Assembly: GCA_034423775.1 (NCBI GenBank)
Contig: CP139918.1
Coordinates: 2,418,001 to 2,482,000, forward strand
DNA length: 64,000 bases
Source: Alphaproteobacteria bacterium US3C007
GTDB taxonomy: Bacteria > Pseudomonadota > Alphaproteobacteria > Rhodobacterales > Rhodobacteraceae
Reading direction: 5' to 3'
In this document: positions 9,218 to 19,390 of the stretch, one piece after another
Layout of the letters: every line of letters starts with the position of its first letter
How positions within the stretch are numbered: the stretch's first letter is position 1
Translations under genes and position numbers: made by a program
The notes under the pieces: generated by a model
Databases searched by the model: none
What the model was told of the DNA's origin: nothing
The model's input: only the letters and a program-made list of their open reading frames with translations

Positions 9218-9822
9218 AAGGATGACGCCGTCTGAAAGGCTGGGCGTTGGCTCAGATGTTCGCCATAGTGCAGGAGGTTTGGTTTGTCACTGAAATCCGC
9301 GCCAAGGCGTTTTGCCATAATCACCGCATGACCGGTCATGAAATCAGCCGCTAATAAGTGCTCGCCAAGCAGAAACGTTTTCCCTTCAAGCTGTTGCTCC
9401 ACGCTTGTCAGCATCTGCCCCAGAAGTTTCGTAGCGCGTTTCACATTCACTTCGTTGCGCCGCTCTGGCGGCAATAGAATCGTTTCGACCACGATGGTGT
9501 TCATCGGCGGCATGATCATGCCTTCGGCGTAATGAAACCACTGCAAATTCACTGCAAACGCAGCCGAGTTTATATCTGGGATAAATCTTCCAGCGCCGTA
9601 TTTGGCGAGTAAATATTGTAAAATCGCGCCGCTCTCATAAAGCGTGATATCGCCATCGACAAGCGTGGGCACGCGGCCCATCGGGTGCAAAGCCCGATAG
9701 GTGTCAGAGCGCATATCGGAGCTTCCAAGCTCAAAACTCTCAATCTCATAGCTGAGGCCAAGCTCCTCAAGCAACCAAGCCACGCGAACGGCGCGGCTGT
9801 TGCGGGCATAATATAGCTTCAT
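9214..9822 (-). CDS. glutathione S-transferase family protein
   Basis: Soluble GST, 202 aa. The N-terminal thioredoxin-like domain starts MKLYYARNSRAVRVAWLLEELGL and contains the cis-Pro region GRVPTLVDGD and the glutathione-binding ESGAI. A helical C-terminal domain with LLGEHLLAADF (the N-capping box) follows. Probable role: conjugation or reduction of electrophiles with glutathione. It is first in a two-gene unit with the SDR_c10-like protein (4-nt overlap), which hints that both act on the same class of compound. The substrate is not predictable. Confidence 0.9.
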   Translation of the reverse strand: MKLYYARNSRAVRVAWLLEELGLSYEIESFELGSSDMRSDTYRALHPMGRVPTLVDGDITLYESGAILQYLLAKYGAGRFIPDINSAAFAVNLQWFHYAEGMIMPPMNTIVVETILLPPERRNEVNVKRATKLLGQMLTSVEQQLEGKTFLLGEHLLAADFMTGHAVIMAKRLGADFSDKPNLLHYGEHLSQRPAFQTASSL

Positions 9823-9954
9823 TCGTTTTTCCCAATGCGACTAAAATAGTTTCAAAGAGTGACTTTGCAGGAAACGTAGCGTTACGATTTGATCTCTGTC
9901 AACTAAAGGATAAGCTGGCGTTAAATTGGGGTGTATAAAAAAGGGCGAGGCGCT

Positions 9955-10710
9955 ATGATAACGCAAAATTGGCTGATCCGGGAAGATGATATGAGTGGGG
10001 TGACTCGCATCACATTATCATCCCCGCCGGTGAATGCCTTAACGGTTGATAATTTAGCGCTTCTCACCAATTTGGTGGCTGTCTTAGAGGCGGATAGCGC
10101 GGTGCGGGCGGTTGTACTTGCCAGCGCATTACCCGTTTTTTCAGCAGGTCTAAACCTCAAAGATGCGGTGCATTTTGATCTTCAGGCGCAAACCGCTGTG
10201 GTTGATGGGATGGACCAAGCTTTTGGCGCTTTGTTTTCGTTTCGCAAGCCCTTGATTGCGGCGGTTTCAGGCGCGGCCATTGCAGGGGGGCTTTTTCCTG
10301 TTTTATGCGCAGATTATCGAATTGCCACCGCCAAGGCTAAGTTTGGATTGGCTGAGGTGAAGGTGGGCGTGGCCATGCCTTTTTGCCCGATGGAGATCGC
10401 GCGCGCCGCTCTTAGTCCAAATGATCTGCGCCGCTTGATGCAGCGAGGAGCGGCTATTTCAGCGGATAAAGCGTTAGGATCAGGCCTGATTGATGAGCTT
10501 GTCGAGCCAAGCGAGCTTTTAAGCCATGCTCACAGTGTGGCGGCGGAATATGCTCAATTGCCGCCGCAAACCTATGCTGAGATTAAAATGCAGGTGAGAG
10601 CTGAAGCGATTGAACGCATTGAAAAAAATAGAGCACACCGGCAGGCCACGCCCGCTTTGCCTTGGTTTAGCCCCGAAACGCGGCCTGCAATGCGCAAGTT
10701 GATCGGGTGA
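9955..10710 (+). CDS. enoyl-CoA hydratase/isomerase family protein
   Basis: Crotonase-fold acyl-CoA enzyme, 251 aa. The oxyanion-hole regions FSAGLNLKD and SGAAIAGGLFPVLCADYRIA are present. In the position of the first hydratase Glu there is no acid (GGLFP), while FGLAEVKVGV keeps the second, a pattern fitting a delta3-delta2-enoyl-CoA isomerase better than a hydratase. This is inference. ATG 9955 is chosen over GTG 9931 because GGGCGAGG lies just upstream. It faces away from the GST/SDR pair and lies upstream of the thioesterase gene, same strand. Confidence 0.85.
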   Translation: MITQNWLIREDDMSGVTRITLSSPPVNALTVDNLALLTNLVAVLEADSAVRAVVLASALPVFSAGLNLKDAVHFDLQAQTAVVDGMDQAFGALFSFRKPLIAAVSGAAIAGGLFPVLCADYRIATAKAKFGLAEVKVGVAMPFCPMEIARAALSPNDLRRLMQRGAAISADKALGSGLIDELVEPSELLSHAHSVAAEYAQLPPQTYAEIKMQVRAEAIERIEKNRAHRQATPALPWFSPETRPAMRKLIG

Positions 10711-10843
10711 GGTTTTCCCTGCGCGTCGTTTTTATTCCCTGGCATGGAAGTATTCCGATTTGACGCTTGCTGAGATCCCGCTGTGAAATACGTAATTTGG
10801 CAAGGGCGCTGCCTCAAACGTGCCGGTAAAGGAAACCGTTAAA

Positions 10844-11707
10844 ATGACAGATCCGGGCGATGATTTGATAAAAATGCTTGAATTGACGCCTGTGGGGACA
10901 GATGCGTTTCAAGGCGTTGGAACGGGTGGTGAAACCACAATGCGCATTTTTGGGGGCCATGTAATCGCGCAAGCGTTGAGAGCGGCCTATCTGACGTTAG
11001 AGGGGCGTCTATGCCATTCCTTAAACGCCTATTTTATCCGAGCAGGAGATCCGGCTGTGCCGGTAATCTATCACGTTGAACGTACGCGAGATGGTGGCAG
11101 CTTCACAACGCGGCGTATCGTTGCACGCCAGCAGGGTAAAGAAATTCTTACGATGAGCGCGTCGTTCCAGCATCAAGAAGCCGGCGTTGAGCATCAGCAC
11201 CCCATGCCCGCATGCGTGGGCCCTCAGGTATTGGCGTCGCGCAGCACCTTGCGTCACGCCGAGGTGCACCGTTTGCCTGAAAAGCATCAGGAAGAGTTTC
11301 TACGCCCGCGGCCTGTTGAGGTTCGAGAGGTTCAACCGCGCGATTCTTTCACGCCTGACCCTTGCAGCGATAAGAACCAATTGTGGTTTCGGATGAGGGC
11401 CGCGGCCAGACAAAGTGCAATAGTGCAGCAATGTTTACTGGCATATGCCTCGGATCTAAATCTGTTAGCATCCGGGCTACGCCCGCATGGCGTGACCTGG
11501 TTTCAACCCGGGGTTATGGTGGCCAGCCTTGATCACACAATTTGGTTCCATCGACCGACGCAGTTTGAAACATGGCATTTATACGCAATGGACAGCCCTT
11601 TTGCAGGGGGGGGACGGGCGTTTAACCGGGGTTCAATTTATGCCGCTAACGGCAATTTGGTGGCCAGCGTGGCGCAGGAAGGTTTGGTGCGGCAACCGCG
11701 CCGGTGA
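10844..11707 (+). CDS. acyl-CoA thioesterase II (TesB)
   Basis: Hydrolyses medium- and long-chain acyl-CoAs to free acids and CoA. The 287-aa double hot-dog protein has FGGHVIAQAL and HSLNAYFIRAGD in the first half. In the second half it has the catalytic Asp in LLAYASDLNLL, SLDHTIWFHRP, and Gln in VASVAQEGLVR. ATG 10844 gives the usual family length and has AAGGAAA upstream; GTG 10820 would add 8 residues. It follows the enoyl-CoA isomerase-like gene by 133 bp, so a shared acyl-CoA role is plausible. Confidence 0.93.
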   Translation: MTDPGDDLIKMLELTPVGTDAFQGVGTGGETTMRIFGGHVIAQALRAAYLTLEGRLCHSLNAYFIRAGDPAVPVIYHVERTRDGGSFTTRRIVARQQGKEILTMSASFQHQEAGVEHQHPMPACVGPQVLASRSTLRHAEVHRLPEKHQEEFLRPRPVEVREVQPRDSFTPDPCSDKNQLWFRMRAAARQSAIVQQCLLAYASDLNLLASGLRPHGVTWFQPGVMVASLDHTIWFHRPTQFETWHLYAMDSPFAGGGRAFNRGSIYAANGNLVASVAQEGLVRQPRR

Positions 11708-11792
11708 AGCGCATCATCGCCCATCTGTGGCAAGATCCGAAACCGGTGAATAGGTGGATCTCACCATGTTATGTTCACATTGCTAAGCTCAG

Positions 11793-12578
11793 TTATTTTG
11801 CTTCTGGTGATTTTGAGTTAGTATTTGCACGGTTCAATTTGCGCATACCTCCAATCCAACGGTCATAATCGGACGTTTTATTTCGCATATAAGTCAACAC
11901 TTCTGGATGCGGTAAAATGAGAAAGCGTTCGTCTTTGAGCCCTTGTAGGCAGGCTTGCGCCACGTCACTTGGCTTTAAAATGCCATCAAGACTGGCAGCA
12001 TGGCTGTCCAGCCCGGTAATCATATCAGTTTGCACGGCTTGTGGGCATAGCACCGATAGTTTGATCCCTTGATCCCCATAGGTGAAGGCTAACCATTCGG
12101 CAAAACCGATCGCGGCATGTTTGCTCACCCCGTAAGGCGCAGACCCAATTTGGTTTAACAATCCAGCCGCCGAGGCGGTTTGCAGCAAATAGCCCCCGCC
12201 CCGCGCAATCATGCGGGGTACCAAATGCCGCGCCACCCAAATATGCGACATGACATTGGTTTCCCAAACCCGCTGCCAGTCTTGATCTGAGGCGTCAAGC
12301 CCTGCCTGATTTAAAATTCCCGCATTCGAGCAAAACAGATCAATCGGGCCTATTTCGGCTTCGCTTTGCGCGATAAGGTTGATCAGATCGGCCTCTTTTG
12401 AAACATCGGCTTCTATGCTCACCCCATCGATCAGATCTGCGGTTTCTTTGCTTTTGATTGCGTCAATATCGCTGCAAATAACCCTCTTCGCCCCCTGTTT
12501 GGCAAAGCAGATTGCAAGCGCTTTGCCGATCCCTGCGCCTGCGCCTGTGACCACAATAATTTTATTCTTGATATCCAC
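11793..12578 (-). CDS. short-chain dehydrogenase/reductase
   Basis: Classical SDR, 261 aa, with the cofactor motif VTGAGAGIGKAL, Asp at the end of strand 2 (CSDIDA) suggesting NAD preference, the structural CSNAG motif, Ser in LLQTASAAG, and the intact catalytic pair Tyr/Lys in PYGVSKHAA. The substrate is unknown; such SDRs next to crotonase genes often act on hydroxyacyl-CoA or alcohols. It lies 66 bp downstream of the enoyl-CoA hydratase gene on the same strand. Confidence 0.9.
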   Translation of the reverse strand: MDIKNKIIVVTGAGAGIGKALAICFAKQGAKRVICSDIDAIKSKETADLIDGVSIEADVSKEADLINLIAQSEAEIGPIDLFCSNAGILNQAGLDASDQDWQRVWETNVMSHIWVARHLVPRMIARGGGYLLQTASAAGLLNQIGSAPYGVSKHAAIGFAEWLAFTYGDQGIKLSVLCPQAVQTDMITGLDSHAASLDGILKPSDVAQACLQGLKDERFLILPHPEVLTYMRNKTSDYDRWIGGMRKLNRANTNSKSPEAK

Positions 12579-12644
12579 GTTTCATTATCTTTCGTTAGAG
12601 CAAGGGCAAAACGCAAAATGTCTTTTAAAAGAAATACTGATTGG

Positions 12645-13421
12645 TCATTTATTCACCCATTTTGGGGCGCGTTTTTCAACGAAAGCCTCAACGCCTTCGC
12701 GTAAATCTTCTGTTTGAAGAAGATCAGCCAGAACCTCGCGGCTAAATTCTAAGCTGGCAGGCAGGTTTTCGCGCTTGGCCAGATCGTTCAACACCCGCTT
12801 GGTGGCTTTCACCGCCGAGGGCGAAACAGAGGCGATTTCCTGCGCTTTGTTCAATGCGGTGTCTAAAAGTTCTTTGTCTGATGTAACCGCATTCACAATG
12901 CCCATATTTAACGCTTCAGCCGCCGAAATACGGCGCCCTGTTAGCATCATTTCATGGGCAGCAACGCGCCCGATATAACGACTGAGGCGCTGTATGCCGC
13001 TGGCGGCAGCCATGAAGCCAACTTTTACCTCGGGCAGGGCGAATGTGGCTGTTTGCGCCGCGATGATAATATCGCAGGATAAGGCGGTTTCAAAGCCGCC
13101 ACCCATTGCAAAGCCATTCACGGCTGCAATGACCGGTTTTTCCAAGTCAAACCTTTGGGTTAAGCCAGCAAAGCCGGTTCTGGGCATGGTGGCCGCGCCG
13201 CCCTTTGCCGTGGCTTTCAAATCATTTCCCGCGCTAAAGGCTTTTTCGCCCGCGCCGGTTAAAACGGCGACCCAGAGATCGGGATTTGCTGCAAATCCGT
13301 CCCACACGCCTGCCAATTCCGCATGCATGGGCGCATGCATCGCGTTGTAAACATCAGGTCGGTTGAGCGTGACCAAAAGGACTTTGCCATATGTGCTAAG
13401 GTTAACGAATTCATAGGACAT
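12645..13421 (-). CDS. enoyl-CoA hydratase (CaiD-like crotonase)
   Basis: Crotonase-fold hydratase, 258 aa. Both catalytic acids are present: the first in FAMGGGFETALSCD and the second in FALPEVKVGF. The oxyanion-hole segment FSAGNDLKA resembles CaiD-type carnitinyl-CoA dehydratases, but this is similarity from memory only. It probably hydrates a 2-enoyl-CoA in fatty-acid or carnitine-type catabolism. Upstream lie 260 bp of gene-free sequence before gltA; downstream is the SDR. Confidence 0.9.
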   Translation of the reverse strand: MSYEFVNLSTYGKVLLVTLNRPDVYNAMHAPMHAELAGVWDGFAANPDLWVAVLTGAGEKAFSAGNDLKATAKGGAATMPRTGFAGLTQRFDLEKPVIAAVNGFAMGGGFETALSCDIIIAAQTATFALPEVKVGFMAAASGIQRLSRYIGRVAAHEMMLTGRRISAAEALNMGIVNAVTSDKELLDTALNKAQEIASVSPSAVKATKRVLNDLAKRENLPASLEFSREVLADLLQTEDLREGVEAFVEKRAPKWVNK

Positions 13422-13681
13422 TGCTGCTCCTTCACAAAAATAGCGTATCTCACAAGCCGATGTTTTGGCGGCTTGTGCCGGGCGCTACAACATAGATTTG
13501 CCGATGCATTTTATCAAAGTAACCGGTTGATCTCTGCAGTTCAACGGCGCTTTGGGGGGCAAGCTAATATTGCTCTTGTGCGATTGACCCTCCCACCTAA
13601 GACCCGCCCGCCATTTAAAAAGATGGCTGGCTGGACGCCGGACTTATTCCGTAGGCAAAGCGACCAATTGCAAAATAGATC

Positions 13682-14977
13682 TTAGCGATCTTCAATATTT
13701 ACATAGTCGCGCGCTGTATCGCCCAGATATAATTGGCGGGGACGACCAATTTTCATTTGCGGATCTGCGATCATTTCTTTCCATTGCGAAATCCAGCCAA
13801 TGGTGCGGCTCAGAGCAAAAATTGGTGTGAACATTGAGGTTGGAAAGCCCATCGCTTCCAGAATAATTCCCGAATAAAAATCTACGTTTGGGAATAGTTT
13901 CTTTTCAACAAAATAGGGGTCACTAAGGGCCACTTTTTCAAGCTCTTTGGCGACTTGCAGCAATGGGTTATTGGCCACTCCGAGCAATTCAAGAACTTCA
14001 TCTGCCGATTGTTTTAATACGGTGGCACGCGGATCCGTGTTTTTGTAAACGCGATGACCAAATCCCATCAAACGAAACGGATCATTTTTGTCTTTCGCCT
14101 TGGCAATAAAGGTCGGGATATTCTCGACGGTTCCGATTTCGCGTAGCATTTCCAAACAGGCTTGGTTCGCGCCTCCATGCGCGGGGCCCCAAAGGCAGGC
14201 AATACCCGCGGCAATGCAAGCAAAAGGGTTAGCGCCAGAACTTGAGGCTAGTCGTACGGTGGATGTTGAGGCGTTTTGCTCGTGATCTGCATGAAGGGTA
14301 AAGATCCGGTCCATTGCGCGGCTAAGGATCGGATTCACTTTGTAATCCTCGGCCGGTACGGCAAAGCACATGCGCAAAAAGTTAGAGGCGTAATCAAGAT
14401 CATTGCGCGGATATTCGAAAGGTTGCCCGATTGTATATTTATACGCCATGGCGGCAATCGTCGGCATTTTGGCAATCATTCGGATCGACGCCACTTCTCG
14501 CTGCCATGGATCAGAGATATCGGTGCTGTCGTGATAAAAGGCGGACATAGCACCAACGACACCCGTCATAATTGCCATTGGATGCGCATCCCGGCGAAAG
14601 CCTCGGAACAAATACATCATTTGTTCGTGAATCATTGTGTGATTGGTGACGCGGCTTTCGAAATCCTCTAGCTCCGCTGGTGAGGGCAATTCACCGTAAA
14701 GCAGCAGATAACAAACTTCTAAATAATGCGATTTAGAGGCCAGTTGATCGATTGGATATCCGCGGTGCAACAGCTCACCTTTGGCGCCATCAATGAAGGT
14801 GATGGTGCTGTCACAACTGGCTGTTGAGGTGAAACCGGGATCATAGGTAAACACGCCAGCATCTTTGTATAGGCTGCGAATGTCAATTACGTCTGGCCCG
14901 GCGGATGGGTGGTGAATGGGCAATTGATACACTTGACCGTTTAAGCGCAACTCTGCGGTTTGTTTTGTATCAGCCAT
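13682..14977 (-). CDS. citrate synthase GltA
   Basis: Condenses acetyl-CoA and oxaloacetate, entry step of the TCA cycle. It is 431 aa, the length of the hexameric, NADH-sensitive type I enzymes of proteobacteria. Catalytic residues are visible: His in [14 protein letters not shown], His in [15 protein letters not shown], and Asp in [17 protein letters not shown] 14977 is preferred because AAAGGAAC lies 6 bases upstream; a longer frame to 15001 adds only 8 residues. It lies 65 bp downstream of gltX on the same strand. Confidence 0.97.
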   Translation of the reverse strand: MADTKQTAELRLNGQVYQLPIHHPSAGPDVIDIRSLYKDAGVFTYDPGFTSTASCDSTITFIDGAKGELLHRGYPIDQLASKSHYLEVCYLLLYGELPSPAELEDFESRVTNHTMIHEQMMYLFRGFRRDAHPMAIMTGVVGAMSAFYHDSTDISDPWQREVASIRMIAKMPTIAAMAYKYTIGQPFEYPRNDLDYASNFLRMCFAVPAEDYKVNPILSRAMDRIFTLHADHEQNASTSTVRLASSSGANPFACIAAGIACLWGPAHGGANQACLEMLREIGTVENIPTFIAKAKDKNDPFRLMGFGHRVYKNTDPRATVLKQSADEVLELLGVANNPLLQVAKELEKVALSDPYFVEKKLFPNVDFYSGIILEAMGFPTSMFTPIFALSRTIGWISQWKEMIADPQMKIGRPRQLYLGDTARDYVNIEDR

Positions 14978-15042
14978 ATTCGTTCCTTTTCCCATTGGCA
15001 CTATGGCCTTGTTCTTTCTGATTATGCGCGATGTGAGCAGAT

Positions 15043-16446
15043 TTAGCTTTCTGCTATGGCGTCTTTGATTCGCGCTATCGTTTCGTCGCGGCCCAGCAAA
15101 ACCATCATATCATACACGCTTGGAGTGGCTTTTCGCCCAGCAAGTGCGGCGCGTAATGGCGCCGCAAGCTGCCCGAATTTGATCCCGTTTGAGCCAACAA
15201 ATTCGTGGAAAAGCACTTCCAAATGTTCCCGGCTCCACGTAGCATTTTGCAATTGCGGCGTCAATGATTGGAGTATACCAATGAATACAGAGTCAAGCGT
15301 TGCCTGCGCGGGCTCATCGATGGAAATCGGGCGTGTTTGTAGAATAAAGCGAGCCTTTTCAAGAAGTTCAGGAAGTGTTTTGGCCCTTTCCTTGAGGCAA
15401 TACATGGCCGTATCCAACCCCTGTAACTGCGCGTCCGTGAATGGCGGCGCCGCGATCGCAGATTGATAATTCGTAATATCTTGCAGCAGTGCAGCATTTG
15501 AAGCGGCGGCTATATGTTTGCTTGAAAGATTTTGTAGTTTTTTGAAATCAAACCGCGAGGGCGATTTGCCTATGCCTTTAAAATCAAACCACTCTTGCGC
15601 CTCAGCATCGCTGAAAAATTCATCATTCCCATGGCTCCAACCAAGCCGGGCCAGATAATTGCGCATCGCAACCGCGGGGTATCCCATCTGTTGGTACTCT
15701 TCGACGCTGGTGGCCCCATGACGTTTCGAAAGTTTTTTGCCATCATCGCCAAAGATCAAAGGAATATGGGCATAGACCGGCAGGGGCCATTCCATAGCTT
15801 TATAGATCAGCATTTGGCGCGCGGCGTTGTTTAAATGATCATCGCCGCGGATCACATGCGTGATCCCCATATCATGATCATCAACCACGACCGCAAGCAT
15901 GTAAACTGGTGAACCATCCGAGCGCAGCAACACCATATCATCCAGTTGCGTATTGCGAATGACCACCTTGCCTTGCACTTCATCATCGATATGCGTTTCG
16001 CCGTCGCGCGGGGCTTTTATTCGGATCACAAATGGCGCATCGGGATGCTCTGAGGCTGGAATATCGCGCCAGGGGCTTTGAAACAGCGTCGAGCGCCCTT
16101 CGGCGCGCGCGGTTTCTCGAAAGGTTTCGATCTCCTCTTGCGTCGCAAAACACTTAAAGGCATGCCCCGTTTTTAAAAGATGCCAGGCGATCTGGGCATG
16201 GCGTTCGGCGCGCTCATATTGACTGATAGCTTTTCCATCATAGTCTAAGCCCAACCAATCTAATCCGCGCAAAATGGCGGCGCTGGCTTGCGGAGTTGAT
16301 CTTTGTCGATCCGTGTCTTCAATGCGTAACAAAAATTTACCACCGCGCCCGCGGGCGTAAAGCCAGTTAAACAACGCCGTGCGCGCCGTCCCTATATGCA
16401 TATATCCTGTTGGTGAGGGGGCAATTCTCGTAACAACCTGTGACAT
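15043..16446 (-). CDS. glutamyl-tRNA synthetase GltX
   Basis: Class I aminoacyl-tRNA synthetase charging tRNA-Glu (and in many alphaproteobacteria tRNA-Gln, later amidated by GatCAB). It is 467 aa. The HIGH motif is the variant HIGTA in [19 protein letters not shown], and KMSKS appears as [26 protein letters not shown] is the typical catalytic-domain segment. Many alphaproteobacteria carry a second GltX copy, which may exist elsewhere. It is divergent from comEC across 76 bp. Confidence 0.97.
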   Translation of the reverse strand: MSQVVTRIAPSPTGYMHIGTARTALFNWLYARGRGGKFLLRIEDTDRQRSTPQASAAILRGLDWLGLDYDGKAISQYERAERHAQIAWHLLKTGHAFKCFATQEEIETFRETARAEGRSTLFQSPWRDIPASEHPDAPFVIRIKAPRDGETHIDDEVQGKVVIRNTQLDDMVLLRSDGSPVYMLAVVVDDHDMGITHVIRGDDHLNNAARQMLIYKAMEWPLPVYAHIPLIFGDDGKKLSKRHGATSVEEYQQMGYPAVAMRNYLARLGWSHGNDEFFSDAEAQEWFDFKGIGKSPSRFDFKKLQNLSSKHIAAASNAALLQDITNYQSAIAAPPFTDAQLQGLDTAMYCLKERAKTLPELLEKARFILQTRPISIDEPAQATLDSVFIGILQSLTPQLQNATWSREHLEVLFHEFVGSNGIKFGQLAAPLRAALAGRKATPSVYDMMVLLGRDETIARIKDAIAES

Positions 16447-16522
16447 TACAGATTAACCTTTCAGCAAGTTTACGGCGTTAATTTTCACCCGTGTCTAGCG
16501 ATCCTGTGAGGCAAGGACAAGC

Positions 16523-18532
16523 ATGCTAACGCTCAAGAATTTTTTGCGACGCGAATTGGAAAAACAACGGGTTGTTTTGTTTTACTGGCTACCGGTTGCC
16601 TTGGCCTGTGGGATCGGGTGTTACCTGTCGCTTCGCCAGGAACCCGCGCCAAATTTATTTATTGCGATGGCGTTGCTCGGGGGAATTTCTTATCTGGGCT
16701 ATCATTTTCAAATATGCAGTTTAGCGCCGTTTTTCCTTTTGTTGGCTGTGTTCTGCCTTGGTTTTTTTGCGGTGGCCGGAAAGGCTCATTATGTCGTAGC
16801 ACCCACGCTTACCTACCGATTTTATGGAGAAATTGAAGGTCGAATTATAGGTGTCGATCGCGCGCGCAGTGGTGCAGTAAGAGTGACGCTGGATCAAGTG
16901 GAATTGGAAAACATATCCAAAAGCAACACTCCCCATAAAGTGCGCCTTTCGATAAGTGACGCCCCTGCGGCGCAGCTTTTAACGCCGCAGGGGCGCCTGA
17001 AAACCAAAGGTTTTTTGATGCCACCTCCGCGCCCGTCCGAACCTGGAGGGTTTGATTTCCGGCGTTATGCTTGGTTTCGAGGGCTCGGGGCCGTGGGTTA
17101 TACGCGGGAAGGGGTGCAGATCACCTCTGGCCCGTCATCCGGAATTTTTACCCGGCTTTTCGACAAAAGAATGGCGCTTTCTGCGCGGATAAAAGCCGGT
17201 GTTTCTCAGGTAGCATCTGGCCCCGCCGCGGCGATAATCACGGGCGACCGCTCGTCTCTGACGCGCGCGCAGCTACAGGATTTGCGGCGCAGCAATTTGG
17301 CGCATTTGCTAGCAATTTCGGGGCTGCATGTGGCTTTGTTAACCGGGGTGGTGTTTGGATTTTTTCGCCGCTTGTGCTTATTGAATACAAATGCCTTCCT
17401 GCATTTTAACGCTAAAAAAATAGCCGCGGGTTTGGCGATTTTGATCGGGCTTTATTACTTGCTGATTTCTGGAGCGGCTGTGTCAACGCAACGCGCCTTT
17501 ATTATGGTTTCAATCGTGATGCTGGGGGTGTTTTTCGATCGGCGCGCTTTGAGTTTGCACAGTATTGCTCTTGCGGCTTTGGTCATTTTGGCTTGGCGAC
17601 CTGAAGATGTAAGTTCAGCGGGGTTTCAAATGTCATTTGCCGCTACGATTGCGCTGGTTACGGTGTTTCAGCGTACTCCTGCCTTACCGGGGTTTTCACG
17701 TTGGCGCCAGTTGCCGGTGATTTCGTTGGTTTTGTCTTCATTGGTGGCGGGCTTGGCCACGGCGCCTTTTTCGGCGGCGCATTTTAACCAAGTGAGCCAT
17801 TATGGTTTGCTGGCAAATATTCTAAGTCTTCCGGTTATGGGCTTTCTCGTGGCCCCCTCGGCGGTATTGGCCATGATGTTGATGCCTCTTGGCGCCGAGG
17901 CGGTTGGTCTTTGGGGGGTGGATCTTGGCCTTCGTTGGATTTTGACTGTGGCGCGGTTTTTCGCGCAGCCAGCAAGCGCGGTAACCTTTGTGACAGAGCC
18001 AGTTGCGTGGATCTTACCTTTATTCAGTGCATCATGCGCTTGGATCATTTTATGGCGCGGCTGGGGGAAGGGGGTTGGAGTTTTAGGCGTTGTCGCGGCT
18101 TTAATGGGCTGGCATGGAAGCGATCGGCCAGATATTTTGATCGCAGAAGATGGCGTGCTTGTCGGCCTTCTTTTGCCGGAGGGACGGGCACTTTCCAAGC
18201 CAAGTGGTGGAACGTTTTCGGCCCGTATATGGGCGCAAAACGATGGACGGCCGATGCCGCGCGAAAAAGCCTATGCATTGTGGAAAGATCGAAAAGGCGA
18301 CCTTTATCACCACTGGTCGAAAAAAATGAAAGGATTAGAAATTATGTGCGGCCAAGGAGAAATACATATTTTGGCGCAGCAACGCCGCATAAGCGGGGAA
18401 TGTTGGCATCTGTCTCATCGTAAAATAAAACGCAACGGTGCAACCGCTATATGGCTGGATAAGCAGGGGAAGCCGGCGAAGATACGCCACATAAATTCCG
18501 GCTTTGCCCGCTTATGGAGCAAGCATAGGTAG
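16523..18532 (+). CDS. ComEC/Rec2-family DNA-uptake channel protein
   Basis: Polytopic inner-membrane protein, 669 aa, of the family that forms the channel for single-stranded DNA entry during natural transformation. It has an N-terminal hydrophobic region with a DUF4131-type OB-like domain (about 30-200), then the Competence domain with the hallmark LAHLLAISGLHVALLTGV near residue 260, followed by many membrane segments. A separate C-terminal metallo-beta-lactamase domain is not evident, as in many Rhodobacterales. AAGGACAAGC precedes ATG 16523. No other competence genes are nearby. Confidence 0.93.
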   Translation: MLTLKNFLRRELEKQRVVLFYWLPVALACGIGCYLSLRQEPAPNLFIAMALLGGISYLGYHFQICSLAPFFLLLAVFCLGFFAVAGKAHYVVAPTLTYRFYGEIEGRIIGVDRARSGAVRVTLDQVELENISKSNTPHKVRLSISDAPAAQLLTPQGRLKTKGFLMPPPRPSEPGGFDFRRYAWFRGLGAVGYTREGVQITSGPSSGIFTRLFDKRMALSARIKAGVSQVASGPAAAIITGDRSSLTRAQLQDLRRSNLAHLLAISGLHVALLTGVVFGFFRRLCLLNTNAFLHFNAKKIAAGLAILIGLYYLLISGAAVSTQRAFIMVSIVMLGVFFDRRALSLHSIALAALVILAWRPEDVSSAGFQMSFAATIALVTVFQRTPALPGFSRWRQLPVISLVLSSLVAGLATAPFSAAHFNQVSHYGLLANILSLPVMGFLVAPSAVLAMMLMPLGAEAVGLWGVDLGLRWILTVARFFAQPASAVTFVTEPVAWILPLFSASCAWIILWRGWGKGVGVLGVVAALMGWHGSDRPDILIAEDGVLVGLLLPEGRALSKPSGGTFSARIWAQNDGRPMPREKAYALWKDRKGDLYHHWSKKMKGLEIMCGQGEIHILAQQRRISGECWHLSHRKIKRNGATAIWLDKQGKPAKIRHINSGFARLWSKHR

Positions 18533-18595
18533 CGGGCCTACGCGATCGCTGGATTTTAACCCAGTGACCTTACCGGAAGACGCTTTTGCAGGGCC

Positions 18596-19291
18596 TCAAT
18601 AGGTTCGGATCAATCCAACCAAACGACCCTGTACCTTAACTTTTTCTTGGGGCAAAATGCGCGTTTCATAGGCCGGGTTGGCCGCTTCCAGCGCAATCGC
18701 ATCGCCGCGATGGAAAAACCGTTTCAGCGTGGCCTCGTGATTTTCAACCAACGCCACAACGATATCGCCATTGGTCGCTGTTTTTGTTTCTCGGATCACG
18801 ACAACATCACCATCATTGATGCCGGCTTCGATCATCGAGTCGCCCTTTACCTCGAGCGCATAATGTTCGCCGCCTGCACGCAGCATATGACCTGGAACCG
18901 CGATGTTATGGGAAACTTGGCTGATTGCTTCGATCGGCACACCGGCGGCAATTCTGCCCATAACGGGCAGTTCCAGCGCGTGCAGCGCCTCAATCGGGGT
19001 GGCGCTTGATGGGCGCGTTTCTGGCCTTCCCCCTTCGATCACGCGGGGTGCAAATCCGCTGGGATCCCCCCCCAAGCTTTCTGGCAGCTTCACGATTTCG
19101 ATCGCCCGCGCCCGATGTGCAAGCCGGCGGATAAAGCCACGCTCTTCTAACGCCGAAATTAATCTGTGAATTCCAGATTTTGACCTCAAATCCAACGCCT
19201 CTTTCATTTCATCAAACGAAGGGGGCACGCCGTCACGGGTTAGGCGCTTATTGATGAAGTTTAATAGATCAAGCTGTTTGCGGGTGAGCAT
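18596..19291 (-). CDS. LexA repressor
   Basis: SOS transcriptional repressor and self-cleaving serine protease. It has an N-terminal winged-helix DNA-binding domain ([33 protein letters not shown]), the Ala-Gly cleavage site in [13 protein letters not shown], the catalytic Ser in [11 protein letters not shown] and Lys in EATLKRFFH. The ATG at 19291 gives 231 aa, typical of alphaproteobacteria, with GGAG 6 bases upstream; the longer frame to 19348 would run across its own operator. A perfect GTTC-N7-GTTC box lies 29-43 bp upstream, showing autoregulation. Confidence 0.97.
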   Translation of the reverse strand: MLTRKQLDLLNFINKRLTRDGVPPSFDEMKEALDLRSKSGIHRLISALEERGFIRRLAHRARAIEIVKLPESLGGDPSGFAPRVIEGGRPETRPSSATPIEALHALELPVMGRIAAGVPIEAISQVSHNIAVPGHMLRAGGEHYALEVKGDSMIEAGINDGDVVVIRETKTATNGDIVVALVENHEATLKRFFHRGDAIALEAANPAYETRILPQEKVKVQGRLVGLIRTY

Positions 19292-19319
19292 CACATTCTC
19301 CAAGGCATAATTTTGCTTT

Positions 19320-19334
19320 GTTCTATAGATGTTC
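19320..19334. promoter_or_regulatory. LexA operator (SOS box) of lexA
   Basis: GTTCTATAGATGTTC fits the alphaproteobacterial direct-repeat operator GTTC-N7-GTTC exactly. It sits between the moeA end and the lexA start, where LexA would repress its own promoter. Confidence 0.9.
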
Positions 19335-19390
19335 TTGATTTGTGTCAAGTTATTGCCGCGAAAGAGGCCTTTTTTTGCGCGGCGGCCGCT

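Noticed and set aside
13323..13685. 120-codon plus-strand frame between the enoyl-CoA hydratase and gltA
   Set aside because: Its first third is antisense to the hydratase; it has no family match or ribosome site.
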